This document shows, piece by piece, positions 1-8,031 of a stretch of 46,566 nt of DNA. The notes under the pieces were generated by a model. The model was not told the origin of the DNA, searched no databases, and saw only the letters and a program-made list of their open reading frames with translations. Source of the DNA: Verrucomicrobiota bacterium (GTDB lineage Bacteria > Verrucomicrobiota > Verrucomicrobiia > Chthoniobacterales > SZAS-18); NCBI GenBank assembly GCA_018240025.1, contig JAFEGM010000011.1:1-46566 (forward strand), written 5' to 3'. Both the position numbers and the translations under genes were made by a program. Position 1 is the stretch's first letter. Every line of letters begins with the position of its first letter.

Positions 1-90
1 CGTCGGCGTGGGCGTGGACGTCGGGGTATTGGTCGGCGTCGGCGTCGGCGTCGGCGTCGCGGTTGCGGTGGGCGTGGGCGTGGGTGCCGC
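1..90 (-). repeat. Hexanucleotide-type coding repeat for Thr-Pro linker
   Basis: The plus strand shows repeated ggcgtc/ggcgtg units, which encode TP/TPT repeats on the minus strand. The repeat runs into the window edge. The same kind of repeat encodes the linker of the cupredoxin fusion at about 22.97-23.27 kb. Such arrays can change length by slippage. Confidence 0.7.
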
Positions 91-2022
91 AGCCTGCAGC
101 GCGCGACCGACGATGTCGCTCACATAGACGCCAGTGCGGGCGATATCGGTCGGGGTGTCGACCCAGACGGCCGCGAAAAGGTCGGTGCCGAGTTGCGAAA
201 AGGCAGCAAACGACTGGTCGCCGGAGCGGTGCTGATTGATCTGCACGTCGCTCGCATCGACCGCCGTGCCGGTGGAGCCGAAACGGCGGGCGAAGACGCC
301 GTTGAAATCGAAGTCGGCGGTGTCGGAGCTCCAGCCGATGACGAAGCCGCCGCCGGAGAGCGGGGCGACGGAAGGCAGGTAGGCACTGCCGCCCGCGGTC
401 GTGTTGACGGTGAAGCGGGCACCCTGCAGCACGGCGGAGTTGTTGTACCGGGCGGCCTCGACCTTGCTCAACCCGCTGGCGGCGATGTACGAGTCGGAGG
501 CCACGACGTAGCCGCCGCCGCTCAGACCCGCCAGGCGCGGCGGGCCGTAGCCCGACTGCGTGATGCCCGTGTCGACGGCCGCGCCGCCGGTCACGGCCGT
601 GAAGACGTTGCCCGTGGAGCCGTCGACCCAGGCGACCGCGTAGTTGCCATTGCTGAGCGCTGCGATCCCCGGGTAATACCCGGCCGCCGTGATTTGGACT
701 TCGCCGGTCACGCCGGTGCCCGCCGAGTTGAAGGTGCGTACGCGGATCTCGCCGCTGTCGGACGACCAGACGATGGCAAAGTTCCCGCCGGTCAGCGCCG
801 CCACCACCGGCACCTGCTGGTTGCCGGCGGTGGTCGTGTTGGCCTGGATGGGAGCGCCCACCGTGCCGTTGGACTCGATGAGTCGGAAATTGATCTCGTA
901 ATTGCTGTTGCCGGTGGAGTACGCCACGACGGCGCGCCCGCCCGCCAGCGCCGCCACCGAGGGCGAGATCTCGTCGATGCTCGTGCTCGCGTTGCTGACC
1001 ACGAATTCGCTCCCGACCTTGGCGCCGACATTCGAAAGCAGCTGTCCGTAGACGCCATTGAGCTGGGTCGTCGATTTGTTCTGCCCCGCCGACTGCCAGA
1101 CCGCGATCAGGTTGCCGGTGGTCAGCTGGGCCAGGCTGGGGGAGGTCTGGGAATTGGTGGTGAAGGTATTGACCGGAAAGTCGTTGCCGAGCGTGAGCGC
1201 ATTCGAGGTCTCCGACGTGACGACCAAATTGAGGGTTTTCGTAAAGCCTTGGCCAGCCAGCGGATTGCCCGCGTTGTCGGTCTGATAGACGTCGCAGTAG
1301 CGCACCGCGACGGTGACCGTCTGCCCCAGCGCCGGCAGACTCCCGGAACCCCGCAAGAGCTTGGCCGTGTTACCGGTGGTGCGGTCGAACGAGAGCGTGA
1401 AGGCATTGGCCGCCGACTGGCTTTCGATGGTCCAGAATCCGTCCGTCGTCGTGCCGGTGTCGACCGGCGAGAGCACTGTCACGGTCGACCCGAGCGCGGA
1501 GGTCGGGAAGACCACGGTGCGATCGGCGGTCACGTCCGTGGGCGCGAGATCCGGCAGGACGGTCGCGCCGCTGCCGACGTTGCCGGAAGGCGCGCCGCCG
1601 CCGAGCGTCCAGCCGACGCCGACCGAGTTCGTGCTGGTGGAGTCGGCGGGCGAGGTGTCGACGAAACGCCAGATTTTCCCCGCCACGGGCAGATAGGTGA
1701 TCGTCACCGCATTGCCGAGCGGGTACGTCACCCAGTTGGCGCCGTTGTCCGTGCTGTATTCGATGCGGCCACGCGTGAGGAACCAGCTGAAGGCGGGCAC
1801 GTCGTAGTAGGCGACCGTCGCGACCGGATAGCGGATGCCTGGGGCCGCGGGCGTCGTGCCCGTGCCGTACGTCCAGGTGTAGCTCGTGCCGCCCGGACGG
1901 ACTGCGATGGCGTTATTCGGGTCGGAGAAGACCCGCGGGAGCGCCGCCTGGGCCGAGGAGAAGGAGAGAAAAAAAGCGAGACCGAGGGCGGTGGCGCGGA
2001 AAGAGCGGAGGGAAGGATACAA
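1..2022 (-). CDS. Exported beta-propeller-type repeat protein with Thr-Pro linker (C-terminus missing)
   Basis: The minus frame is open from the left edge to an in-frame stop near 2140 and reads as a secreted protein. It begins with a signal peptide (hydrophobic LGLAFFLSFSSAQA), has a region with Ig-like character, then repeats of the pattern P.VA.L.GG..V.W.S (for example PSVAALAGGRAVVAYS, PVVAALTGGNFAIVWS) that resemble blades of bacterial surface beta-propellers. It ends at the window edge in a run of Thr-Pro repeats like the linker of the multicopper oxidase at 21214-23646, so at least one more domain should follow outside the window. There is no in-frame ATG: the chosen start is a TTG just before the signal peptide, and TTG at 2037 or GTG at 2073 are alternatives. 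The ligand and function are unknown. The reading frame is secure but the start is not. Confidence 0.75.
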   Translation of the reverse strand, partial: MYPSLRSFRATALGLAFFLSFSSAQAALPRVFSDPNNAIAVRPGGTSYTWTYGTGTTPAAPGIRYPVATVAYYDVPAFSWFLTRGRIEYSTDNGANWVTYPLGNAVTITYLPVAGKIWRFVDTSPADSTSTNSVGVGWTLGGGAPSGNVGSGATVLPDLAPTDVTADRTVVFPTSALGSTVTVLSPVDTGTTTDGFWTIESQSAANAFTLSFDRTTGNTAKLLRGSGSLPALGQTVTVAVRYCDVYQTDNAGNPLAGQGFTKTLNLVVTSETSNALTLGNDFPVNTFTTNSQTSPSLAQLTTGNLIAVWQSAGQNKSTTQLNGVYGQLLSNVGAKVGSEFVVSNASTSIDEISPSVAALAGGRAVVAYSTGNSNYEINFRLIESNGTVGAPIQANTTTAGNQQVPVVAALTGGNFAIVWSSDSGEIRVRTFNSAGTGVTGEVQITAAGYYPGIAALSNGNYAVAWVDGSTGNVFTAVTGGAAVDTGITQSGYGPPRLAGLSGGGYVVASDSYIAASGLSKVEAARYNNSAVLQGARFTVNTTAGGSAYLPSVAPLSGGGFVIGWSSDTADFDFNGVFARRFGSTGTAVDASDVQINQHRSGDQSFAAFSQLGTDLFAAVWVDTPTDIARTGVYVSDIVGRALQAAAPTPTPTATATPTPTPTPTNTPTSTPTPT

Positions 2023-2387
2023 GCGCAAAGACGGCAAAGGATGGTGAACGGGGGGACCGTTCGAGGGATGCACCGCGCGGCGGAGCAGCGAGGAAAAACG
2101 GACCGCGGTGGCGATCGAAGCAGGGTGCGAGGGAACGACCTATCCAATAGCGGGTTGCGGGCATTTACCAAGCGGAAACTCGGCGCGCTTGATCGGGAAT
2201 GCACTTCTCCACGCCAGCGAAGAGACCGTCTGCAGGTCGGAGTTTCATCGGCGGACTGGCAGGCTGATCGCTCAGCCATCGACCGCCCGCTGCGCGAGGC
2301 GGTGCAGGATCACGGTGGGGTGGCCCCCATACCTCTCACGACTCGCCGCTGCGGGAGTTCGTGGCCCGTTCCCTGGGCCGCGGTCGC
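2023..2387. other. Intergenic region between two minus-strand genes
   Basis: No convincing gene is seen here. The region lies upstream of the first gene and should hold its promoter, but no clear -35/-10 pair can be supported. The sequence at 2020-2040 (aagcgcaaagacggcaaagg) looks like the gcgcaaagacgcaaagg-type dispersed sequence common in environmental genomes. It overlaps the unclear 5' end of the first gene and may have disturbed its original start. Confidence 0.4.
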
Positions 2388-4994
2388 TCACAGGCGCGTG
2401 GCGCGGAGGCGGAGCAGGCGTTTGGCGCCAGGGTCGATCGGTACGCTGTCGCGCACGATCAAGGTGGTGGCGGTGTTCTGCTCGATGACCAGACCGCTGG
2501 AACTCCACGTGCCCGCGGGGCTCGGGTCGCTCGTGCCTTCGACGCTCAGGGCGACGCCGGCGGTGTTGGGATCGCGCGTGGCGGTCAGCCTAAGATAGCG
2601 GCCGGAGGCGTCGACCGAGCAGCCGGTGCCGGCCGGATAGGCGAGCAGCGGATTAAGGCCGAGCGCGTATTTGAGCAGATTGCTCAGGCCGTCGCCGCTG
2701 GGATTGGCGTCGTCGGCGGACGGGCCGCTGTTGCCGGCGCCGGTGCCGAAGTAGGCTTCGCGCCACTGGTCCACGGTCAGCAGGGCCGCGGGTGCGGCAT
2801 TGCCGACGAAGAGCGTGCCGAAGAAGCCGTCGCCAGCGGCGTGCGAAGTGACCTCGACATTGAGCACCAGCTCGAGCGTGCCGCTGACGCCGAAGGTGAG
2901 CGAGCCGAAGTCGACCACGTGATCGGTGAAGTAGGCGCGCGCGGCATTGGCGCCGGTCAGGGTGACGTCGTGGATGAGCAGGCCTTCGCGGTAAATGGTG
3001 ATCCGGACCGAATCGGGCCCGGCCCCCGTGACGACCGGATTGAGGAAGGCGACCTGCAGATTCTGGCGGTCGGCCGGCGCGAAGAGGTTCTGGTTGATGG
3101 TGCAGAGAAACTGCACGTTGCCCGTCGTGGCCGAGCTGGTGCCGGTCGGAGCCTGGGCCCCGGCGGCCGCGAGCAGCAGGAGCTGGCTCGGGTTGGCCGT
3201 ATTGAAGCGCATCGAGGTGGTGGCGTTACCGGCGAAGGCCGCCGCCACGGCGCCCTGGGCCGGGCCTTCATTCGAGCGGGCCAGGACTTGGGGCAGCGGA
3301 CTGGCGGGCAGGATGGCATCGGCGGAACCGATCTCCGCGCTGGCCGACGCCCGCGCTCCCTGGCGCGGCACGCCGGTGGCGATGGACCGCACAAGGCTGA
3401 AGGCCGAGGCGAGGCCGGGAATCCCCTGCGCCCGCTGCGCGCGGGCGTCGGCCGTGAGGGTGCCGCTCGCCGCGGTGCCGGTGGCATCGGCCTGGCCGCT
3501 GCCGGTGAGTTCGGCGCTGAGACCGCCTTCGGCCACTGCCTGGATGGTGGCGGCGCCGACCGCCGTGCCGGTGGAGGAGGCGATCGCATCGCCCCCCGCA
3601 GCGCTGCCGGTCGGTTTCGGTCCCAGCCCGGCGCGGGCGAGGGTGTAGACGCTGAGCGAGCCGCTCCCGGTCTGCGTGCCGGTGGCGGTGGCCGTGGCCG
3701 GCGCGCCGGGGGCGACGGAGGAATTCGTGGCATTGCCGGCGATCGCCTGGGCCACGGCGGCGGTGGGGCCGGCGCCGCTGCCGGTGACCGTCGCGTCGGC
3801 CTGGGCCGAGCCTGCGCCCTGGCTCTGCAGGCCGGTGGAACCATTGGCGCCATTGGCCTGCGCATTGGCGGACGTACCGTCGGTGCCGAAGGTGCCGCCC
3901 GTCGCGGTGGCCGAGGCGAGGGCCGCGCCGCCCTGGCTGGGCGAAGCGGAAGGCAGCGAGCCGCCGGTGGCCGTGGCGGTGGCGATGGTCCGGCCCGTGT
4001 CGTTCCGCGCGGTGGTGGAGGCGGTGGCGGCGCCGCCGGGCGTGCCGGAGAACGTGCCGTTGAGGGCGGCGGCCAGCGCACCCTGACCGCCGGTCGCGCG
4101 GGTTTCGACCTCGAAGATGTTGGTCGTGCCCTGCGCCGTGCGATCGAGCACGCTGCTGGCCGCGCCGCCAGCGCCGGCCGAGGCGAGCTGGCCACTGCCG
4201 CCCGCGCCGCCCTTGGCGGTCTGCCGCAGCGTCAGGATGTCGCGGGCTTCCCCCGAGATCGCATTGGTCAGGCTGATGCTCCGCCCGGCCGCTGCGCTGA
4301 CGCCCGGATAGTCCATGCTGCCGCCGCCGAAAGAGAACGAGCCGCCGCGTCCGCCGGTTACGGTCAGGTCGACCAGCGCACTACCGGCCGAGACTCCGCT
4401 GACCGGGCCGAGCGTGAATCCGCCGGGCTGTCCGCCATTGGTGACCGAGTGGTCGGAATCGCCGCCCGCGCCGGTGGTGAGATCCACCAGCACCTGCAGG
4501 GACGAGGCGGACTGAGCCACGCCGGTCGCCGAGCCGGAGACGTTGCCCCCCGGGCCGCCCACCGCATTGCTGCCAGTGCTGCCGGTGCCGCCCACGCCAA
4601 TGGCCTGGACAACGAGGCCGGTGTTCGCGCTGGTCCCCTGCGCCGTGGCGCTCGCATTGCCGCCGGCGGCCGGGGTGGACGTCGGCGTGGTCGTCACGAG
4701 ACAGTCGCCGCCCACCGCCCGGGCGTAGGACGTGGCCGGCTGGCCCAGGCCCAGAAAATTGATGTTCGAGAAGGCGGTCGCGTTGCCTCCGTTGCCGGGC
4801 GGCCCTCCGCTGCGGCCCCCGAGGGCGGTGATTTGGTTCGTTTGGTCGAAGTTGGTCGAAGTCGCGACTGCATCGCCGCCCGACATGCCGGGGGCGCCGT
4901 TGGCTCCTTGTTGAGTAAGCGCTTCGGCGAAGGCCGCAGGGCAAAGCGTGGCAAGAATCAGCGCCGCAACGGGGCGCGCCCGGAAGGAGTCCAT
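2388..4994 (-). CDS. Exported Ala/Gly/Thr/Ser-rich repeat protein with verrucomicrobial-type C-terminal module
   Basis: 868 residues. A signal peptide (MDSFRARPVAALILATLCPAAFA) is followed by about 570 residues of low-complexity, glycine-spaced repeats of the type ATATATGG / ASATATGG, which suggests a repetitive beta-roll or beta-solenoid stalk. A region at about residues 600-730 looks like a beta-sandwich (FLNPVVTGAGPDSVRITIYR). The last ~130 residues are the shared C-terminal module: W..AYFG, then SGDGLSNLLKYALGLNP, then a final LLRLRATRL strand. The start is the first Met, directly before the signal peptide. The long plus-strand ORF over the same interval is a by-product of GC-rich codons. 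No enzyme motif is visible; a surface or matrix structural role is inferred. Confidence 0.85.
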   Translation of the reverse strand: MDSFRARPVAALILATLCPAAFAEALTQQGANGAPGMSGGDAVATSTNFDQTNQITALGGRSGGPPGNGGNATAFSNINFLGLGQPATSYARAVGGDCLVTTTPTSTPAAGGNASATAQGTSANTGLVVQAIGVGGTGSTGSNAVGGPGGNVSGSATGVAQSASSLQVLVDLTTGAGGDSDHSVTNGGQPGGFTLGPVSGVSAGSALVDLTVTGGRGGSFSFGGGSMDYPGVSAAAGRSISLTNAISGEARDILTLRQTAKGGAGGSGQLASAGAGGAASSVLDRTAQGTTNIFEVETRATGGQGALAAALNGTFSGTPGGAATASTTARNDTGRTIATATATGGSLPSASPSQGGAALASATATGGTFGTDGTSANAQANGANGSTGLQSQGAGSAQADATVTGSGAGPTAAVAQAIAGNATNSSVAPGAPATATATGTQTGSGSLSVYTLARAGLGPKPTGSAAGGDAIASSTGTAVGAATIQAVAEGGLSAELTGSGQADATGTAASGTLTADARAQRAQGIPGLASAFSLVRSIATGVPRQGARASASAEIGSADAILPASPLPQVLARSNEGPAQGAVAAAFAGNATTSMRFNTANPSQLLLLAAAGAQAPTGTSSATTGNVQFLCTINQNLFAPADRQNLQVAFLNPVVTGAGPDSVRITIYREGLLIHDVTLTGANAARAYFTDHVVDFGSLTFGVSGTLELVLNVEVTSHAAGDGFFGTLFVGNAAPAALLTVDQWREAYFGTGAGNSGPSADDANPSGDGLSNLLKYALGLNPLLAYPAGTGCSVDASGRYLRLTATRDPNTAGVALSVEGTSDPSPAGTWSSSGLVIEQNTATTLIVRDSVPIDPGAKRLLRLRATRL

Positions 4995-5049
4995 TCGGTG
5001 AGTGAATCAGGAAAGGCCTTCGGGCACAATTAGATTGCGAAACCCGGCT

Positions 5050-5220
5050 AGGGGAGAGCGGGGGAGCGGAGGAGAGGGGAGCGGAGGAGCGGAGGAGCGG
5101 AGGAGCAGGGGAGCGGAGAGCGGAGAGCGGAGGAGCAGGGGAGCGGAGGAGCGGAGGAGCAGGGGAGCGGAGGAGCGGAGGAGCGGAGGAGGAGTGGGGA
5201 GCGGAGGGAGCGAGGAGCGC
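5050..5220. repeat. Purine-rich minisatellite of ggagcgga-type units
   Basis: About 170 bases made almost entirely of ggagcgga/ggagcagg-type units with the purines on the plus strand. It fills most of the space between the divergent genes starting at 4994 (minus) and 5319 (plus). No spacers are present, so it is not a CRISPR. Promoters for the two genes must lie at its edges or inside it. A short related array is at 45486-45520. Confidence 0.85.
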
Positions 5221-5318
5221 GACCGGCGGTGTGGATGGAGGCTATAGATTTGTCTTACCCGGGCTTGGCAAAGCTGCGCAGTGCCTTAGGGGCTGTCCGA
5301 ATGCAGATCCTCCAGCCC

Positions 5319-5726
5319 ATGAAAAAACTCCTCGTTCTCCTTTCCGCCTTACTCCTCGTCGCGACCGCCCCGGCGGCCGAGGTGAGCCTCGATGTCCATT
5401 TCGCCCTCTCCGCGGACGGAGAGGAAACCACCACCTTCAACACGGACGCCCCCAAGATCTTCGCGGTCTTCGAAAGCGAGGGGACCAAGAAGGACGCCGC
5501 CTTGCGCTCGGTCTGGATCGCCGAGGATGTCGGCACGGCGGCGCCGGCCAACACGAAGATCGACGAGGCCACCATCAAGGCCGGGCAGGATGACGCCAGC
5601 GGTACCTTCAGCCTCTCCCGGCCGAACAAAGGCTGGCCGCCGGGCAAGTACCGCGTCGAATTCTATGTCGACAAAGCGCTGGTCAAAACCCTGAGGTTCA
5701 CCATCGCGGCCAAGAAGTCGGAGTAG
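5319..5726 (+). CDS. Small exported protein of unknown function
   Basis: 135 residues. A clear signal peptide (MKKLLVLLSALLLVATAPAAE) precedes a mostly beta-strand domain of about 110 residues with repeated D/E-rich strands and an ending of the form YRVEFYVDKALVKTLRFTI. This resembles small bacterial Ig-like or periplasmic accessory domains. The chosen ATG fits the local cagcccATG context seen before many starts here; an in-frame ATG at 5301 with AGGGG eight bases upstream is the alternative. The gene stands alone and is followed by two hairpins. I do not recognise the family. Confidence 0.75.
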   Translation: MKKLLVLLSALLLVATAPAAEVSLDVHFALSADGEETTTFNTDAPKIFAVFESEGTKKDAALRSVWIAEDVGTAAPANTKIDEATIKAGQDDASGTFSLSRPNKGWPPGKYRVEFYVDKALVKTLRFTIAAKKSE

Positions 5727-5741
5727 GAAAGGCGGATTCTG

Positions 5742-5763
5742 GAGGCTCGCGAGGGCGAGCCTC
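5742..5763 (+). terminator. Hairpin downstream of the small exported protein
   Basis: A perfect 9-bp stem (GAGGCTCGC / GCGAGCCTC) with a four-base loop lies 15 bases after the stop codon. There is no T-run, so it may be an RNA-stabilising hairpin rather than a strict terminator. Confidence 0.45.
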
Positions 5764-5816
5764 GGCGGGCTGCCCGTCCTCGCGGCCATGGCGCCGTGGA
5801 GCTGGCGAGTCGTTCG

Positions 5817-5859
5817 AGACCTCCGGTGCGGTTCGACCCGCGCCGGAGGTCTTGTTGTT
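5817..5859 (+). terminator. Strong hairpin between convergent genes, probable terminator
   Basis: A 15-bp stem with one mismatch (arms starting AGACCTCCGG and ending CCGGAGGTCT) is followed on the plus strand by a T-rich tail (tgttgtt). It sits between the convergent genes ending at 5726 (plus) and 5858 (minus) and could end transcription from both sides. The T-rich tail favours the plus-strand gene. Confidence 0.6.
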
Positions 5860-6421
5860 ATCGGCGGGCGGCGGCCAGGACCTCCCGGGCGCGGCGCACC
5901 GTGGCGAATTCGCCGTGCAGGCTGGCCAGCGCGACACGGTGCACCTGCTCGGCGTCGTAGCTCGTACCGTCAGGGCCGCAGCGCCCGAAGGTGGCGGTCG
6001 CATCCTCCACGACGGTCACGGTAAAGCCGAGGTTCCCCGCCATGCGGGTGGAGGTGGAGACGCAATGGTCGGTGGTGAGGCCTGCCAGCACGAGGTCCTG
6101 CAGCCCACGTTCGCGCAGGTACGCCTCGAGTCCGGTGCCGATGAAGGCGCTGTTCACGTGCTTGGTGAAGACGGGTTCGCCCGCCAATGGACGCGCGCAG
6201 GGCTTCAGCGCGTGGCCAGGGCGGTCGGCGCGGAGCGGGGAATCGGGCTCGAGCGACAAATGCTGCACATGCACCACCGGCCGGCCGGTGGCGCGCCACG
6301 TCGTCAGCAATTCGGCGATGACCGCTTCGGCGTCGGGGTTGTTGCGCTCGCCCCAGCGCGGATGATCGAAGCCCTCCTGCATATCGATGAGTACCAGGGT
6401 GGCCTGCGGCGGAAGATCCAT
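5858..6421 (-). CDS. Isochorismatase-family cysteine hydrolase
   Basis: 187 residues, the usual length for a single-domain isochorismatase-like hydrolase. The catalytic triad of the family can be placed: Asp13 in LVLIDMQEGF, Lys87 in VFTKHVNSAF, and Cys120 in LAGLTTDHCVSTSTR, the last being the strongly conserved nucleophile segment. Members hydrolyse amides, imides or vinyl ethers (nicotinamidase, carbamoylase, isochorismatase types); the exact substrate cannot be read here. There is no signal peptide, so the protein is cytoplasmic. It is a single gene, divergent from the DUF3606 gene. Confidence 0.93.
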   Translation of the reverse strand: MDLPPQATLVLIDMQEGFDHPRWGERNNPDAEAVIAELLTTWRATGRPVVHVQHLSLEPDSPLRADRPGHALKPCARPLAGEPVFTKHVNSAFIGTGLEAYLRERGLQDLVLAGLTTDHCVSTSTRMAGNLGFTVTVVEDATATFGRCGPDGTSYDAEQVHRVALASLHGEFATVRRAREVLAAARR

Positions 6422-6707
6422 GGGGGCAACGATTCACCGTTTGCCCGACTCCGCAGCCGGAAGAATGAGCGACGCCTGGGTTTGAGATGCAGTCACTCGG
6501 AAAGTCTGCTGATGCGGGCGACGCGCCAGCGGGGTTCAATCGCTCCGGCCGATGCTCCTTGCTCAGTTGCGCCCAGGAATGCTGCGCCTTCGCGCGCAAG
6601 TCGCCCCCGTTCCGCCAGGCATTGCACGCGCGGACACATTGAGACCGACGACGGCGGCGCACGGCGCGAAACACAGCCGTGTCCGACCTCGGCTGCGTAA
6701 GACGGGT

Positions 6708-6884
6708 ATGAGCGACAACCCCGAGAAACGCGGTCCTGCCGACCGCACCCGCGTCAACGTGAACGAAGAGCACGAAGTCCGGTACTGGACCGAGCGATTC
6801 GGCGTCAGCGAAGAGCAGTTGAGGGAAGCCGTGCAGAAGGCCGGTGTCATGGCGGAAGACGTCGAACGGGTGCTGCGAAAATAG
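6708..6884 (+). CDS. DUF3606 family small protein
   Basis: 58 residues. The segment RVNVNEEHEVRYWTERFGVS followed by EEQLREAVQKAG matches the DUF3606 pattern (N.NE.YEVRYW...FGVS.EQL..AV...G) over almost its full length. The function of the family is unknown; members are short, soluble and often near stress-related or horizontally moved genes. The frame is open further upstream, but the family normally starts about here and the upstream residues look random. Confidence 0.9.
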   Translation: MSDNPEKRGPADRTRVNVNEEHEVRYWTERFGVSEEQLREAVQKAGVMAEDVERVLRK

Positions 6885-7008
6885 GGGTCGCAGACCCGGT
6901 CCCCGATGTGGCGCTCAGGGCTCCGACACGCGTCGCGCCGCGTCACGGGCCATCCAGCCGGCGAGGTCAGCGCCGATGCATGAAGGCAACGAACAACCGT
7001 TCCAACAC

Positions 7009-7359
7009 ATGAACAAACTGATCCCCATTTCGGTCGGCGCTCTGCTGGCCGCCTTTAGCGTCCCGGCCTTCGCCCAGGTTCCGCCCTCCACCTACCGCAA
7101 GCAGGAGCGAGAGAAGGCCGAGGCCGGACGCGACGCCAAACCCCAGCCGCCCGTGCTGCCGCCTCGCCGGGTCGAAGGCGAGCGCTCCACGAGCGAGCGG
7201 GCCGCGGACGAACGCGCGGCCCGCGAGGAGCGCGCGACCGGCCGCCAGACCGGCGACGAGCAGATGGAGAAGCCCGCCGCGCGCAAAACCAAGAAAGCCG
7301 TGAAGAAGACCAAGAAAAAGGCCGTGAAGGCGCGGGAACAGTCCACGGACGACCGCTGA
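7009..7359 (+). CDS. Small exported protein with charged, Lys-rich C-terminal tail
   Basis: 116 residues. MNKLIPISVGALLAAFSVPAFAQ is a good signal peptide. The mature part has no hydrophobic core: it is rich in Arg, Glu and Ala and ends in a lysine-rich segment (ARKTKKAVKKTKKKAVKA) like the tails of histone-H1/AlgP-type proteins. A Lys-rich tail on an exported protein is unusual; it could bind anionic polymer or envelope. An in-frame ATG at 6976 with GAGGT eight bases upstream is an alternative start, but would add an acidic stretch before the signal peptide. The protein is probably disordered. Function unknown. Confidence 0.7.
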   Translation: MNKLIPISVGALLAAFSVPAFAQVPPSTYRKQEREKAEAGRDAKPQPPVLPPRRVEGERSTSERAADERAAREERATGRQTGDEQMEKPAARKTKKAVKKTKKKAVKAREQSTDDR

Positions 7360-7369
7360 CTTCAAACGT

Positions 7370-7407
7370 ACGCCCGGGCTGGAGGCGAGCGCCTTCGGCC
7401 CGGGCGT
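7370..7407 (+). terminator. Hairpin between convergent genes
   Basis: A perfect 10-bp stem (ACGCCCGGGC / GCCCGGGCGT) lies 10 bases after the Lys-tailed gene and before the end of the minus-strand membrane gene. There is no T-run. It is probably a bidirectional terminator. Confidence 0.5.
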
Positions 7408-7465
7408 GACGAAAGGCGTCCGCGCAGCCTCACGAAGAAGGCGAGGGCGCAAATGCCGGTCTGCC

Positions 7466-8002
7466 TCAGGCGGCCGGCTTTTTCATGGCCGCCAACGAAT
7501 AGAGATACGCCAGGGCGACCACGGCGCAGATGCCCGTGGCCTTGAACTCGGCTGGGGCGAGCCAGAACACGAGATACGAGCCGACCGCGCGTCCGATGGC
7601 GTGGCGCAGACCGACCGGATCGTCCGCACCCCAGCCGTAGGGAATCCAAATGACGCCGCTGAGAATGGCGATCCCGAGCACGATGATATTTGGGTCGCGG
7701 GCGGCTTCGGCGGTGCCGATGACCAGGGGGAAGAGCAGCCCGATCCCGATGATCGACTGGAAGAACAATTTGGAGATGGGGTTATCGTCTCTGACGAACG
7801 GCGGACGCCCCCGCAGCTTCTCGAGGACGAAGGCGAGCGGCATGATCACCGGCATCGAGTACACCGCGAGCCAGCCGACGACGGACTTCGAGACAAAGAG
7901 GGCCGCGAGGCCGATGGCCGACCAGACGATCAGTCCGGCGATCGGCATGGAGACAGTGCTGGTCGCGAGGAAACGCTCGCGCAGTTGGGCGAGGGAAGGC
8001 AT
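7466..8002 (-). CDS. DUF7010-like six-helix membrane protein
   Basis: 178 residues starting at the Met of MPSLAQLRERFLATST. About six hydrophobic segments follow, for example AGLIVWSAIGLAALFV, YSMPVIMPLAFVLEKL and IIVLGIAILSGVIWIPYGWG. The layout (short helix LRERF, then six membrane spans, with a PLAF.L.KL turn and a WIPYGW motif) resembles the DUF7010 family of small bacterial membrane proteins; this assignment is from memory of the pattern. The frame extends upstream into an Arg/Pro-rich sequence that overlaps the acetyltransferase gene and is not real. It lies 29 bases after the GNAT gene and is probably co-transcribed with it. Confidence 0.75.
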   Translation of the reverse strand: MPSLAQLRERFLATSTVSMPIAGLIVWSAIGLAALFVSKSVVGWLAVYSMPVIMPLAFVLEKLRGRPPFVRDDNPISKLFFQSIIGIGLLFPLVIGTAEAARDPNIIVLGIAILSGVIWIPYGWGADDPVGLRHAIGRAVGSYLVFWLAPAEFKATGICAVVALAYLYSLAAMKKPAA

Positions 8003-8031
8003 GCCGGCCGGTAGACAGCCCCCCAGGTGTG

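Noticed and set aside
2363..2379. Hairpin GGCCC gttccct GGGCC after the Ala/Gly-rich gene
   Set aside because: Only 5 bp of stem and no T-run; such hairpins are expected by chance at this GC content.
193..5033. Plus-strand open frames of 801 and 890 codons over the first two genes
   Set aside because: The minus frames have signal peptides, repeats and the C-terminal module. The plus frames have antisense composition.
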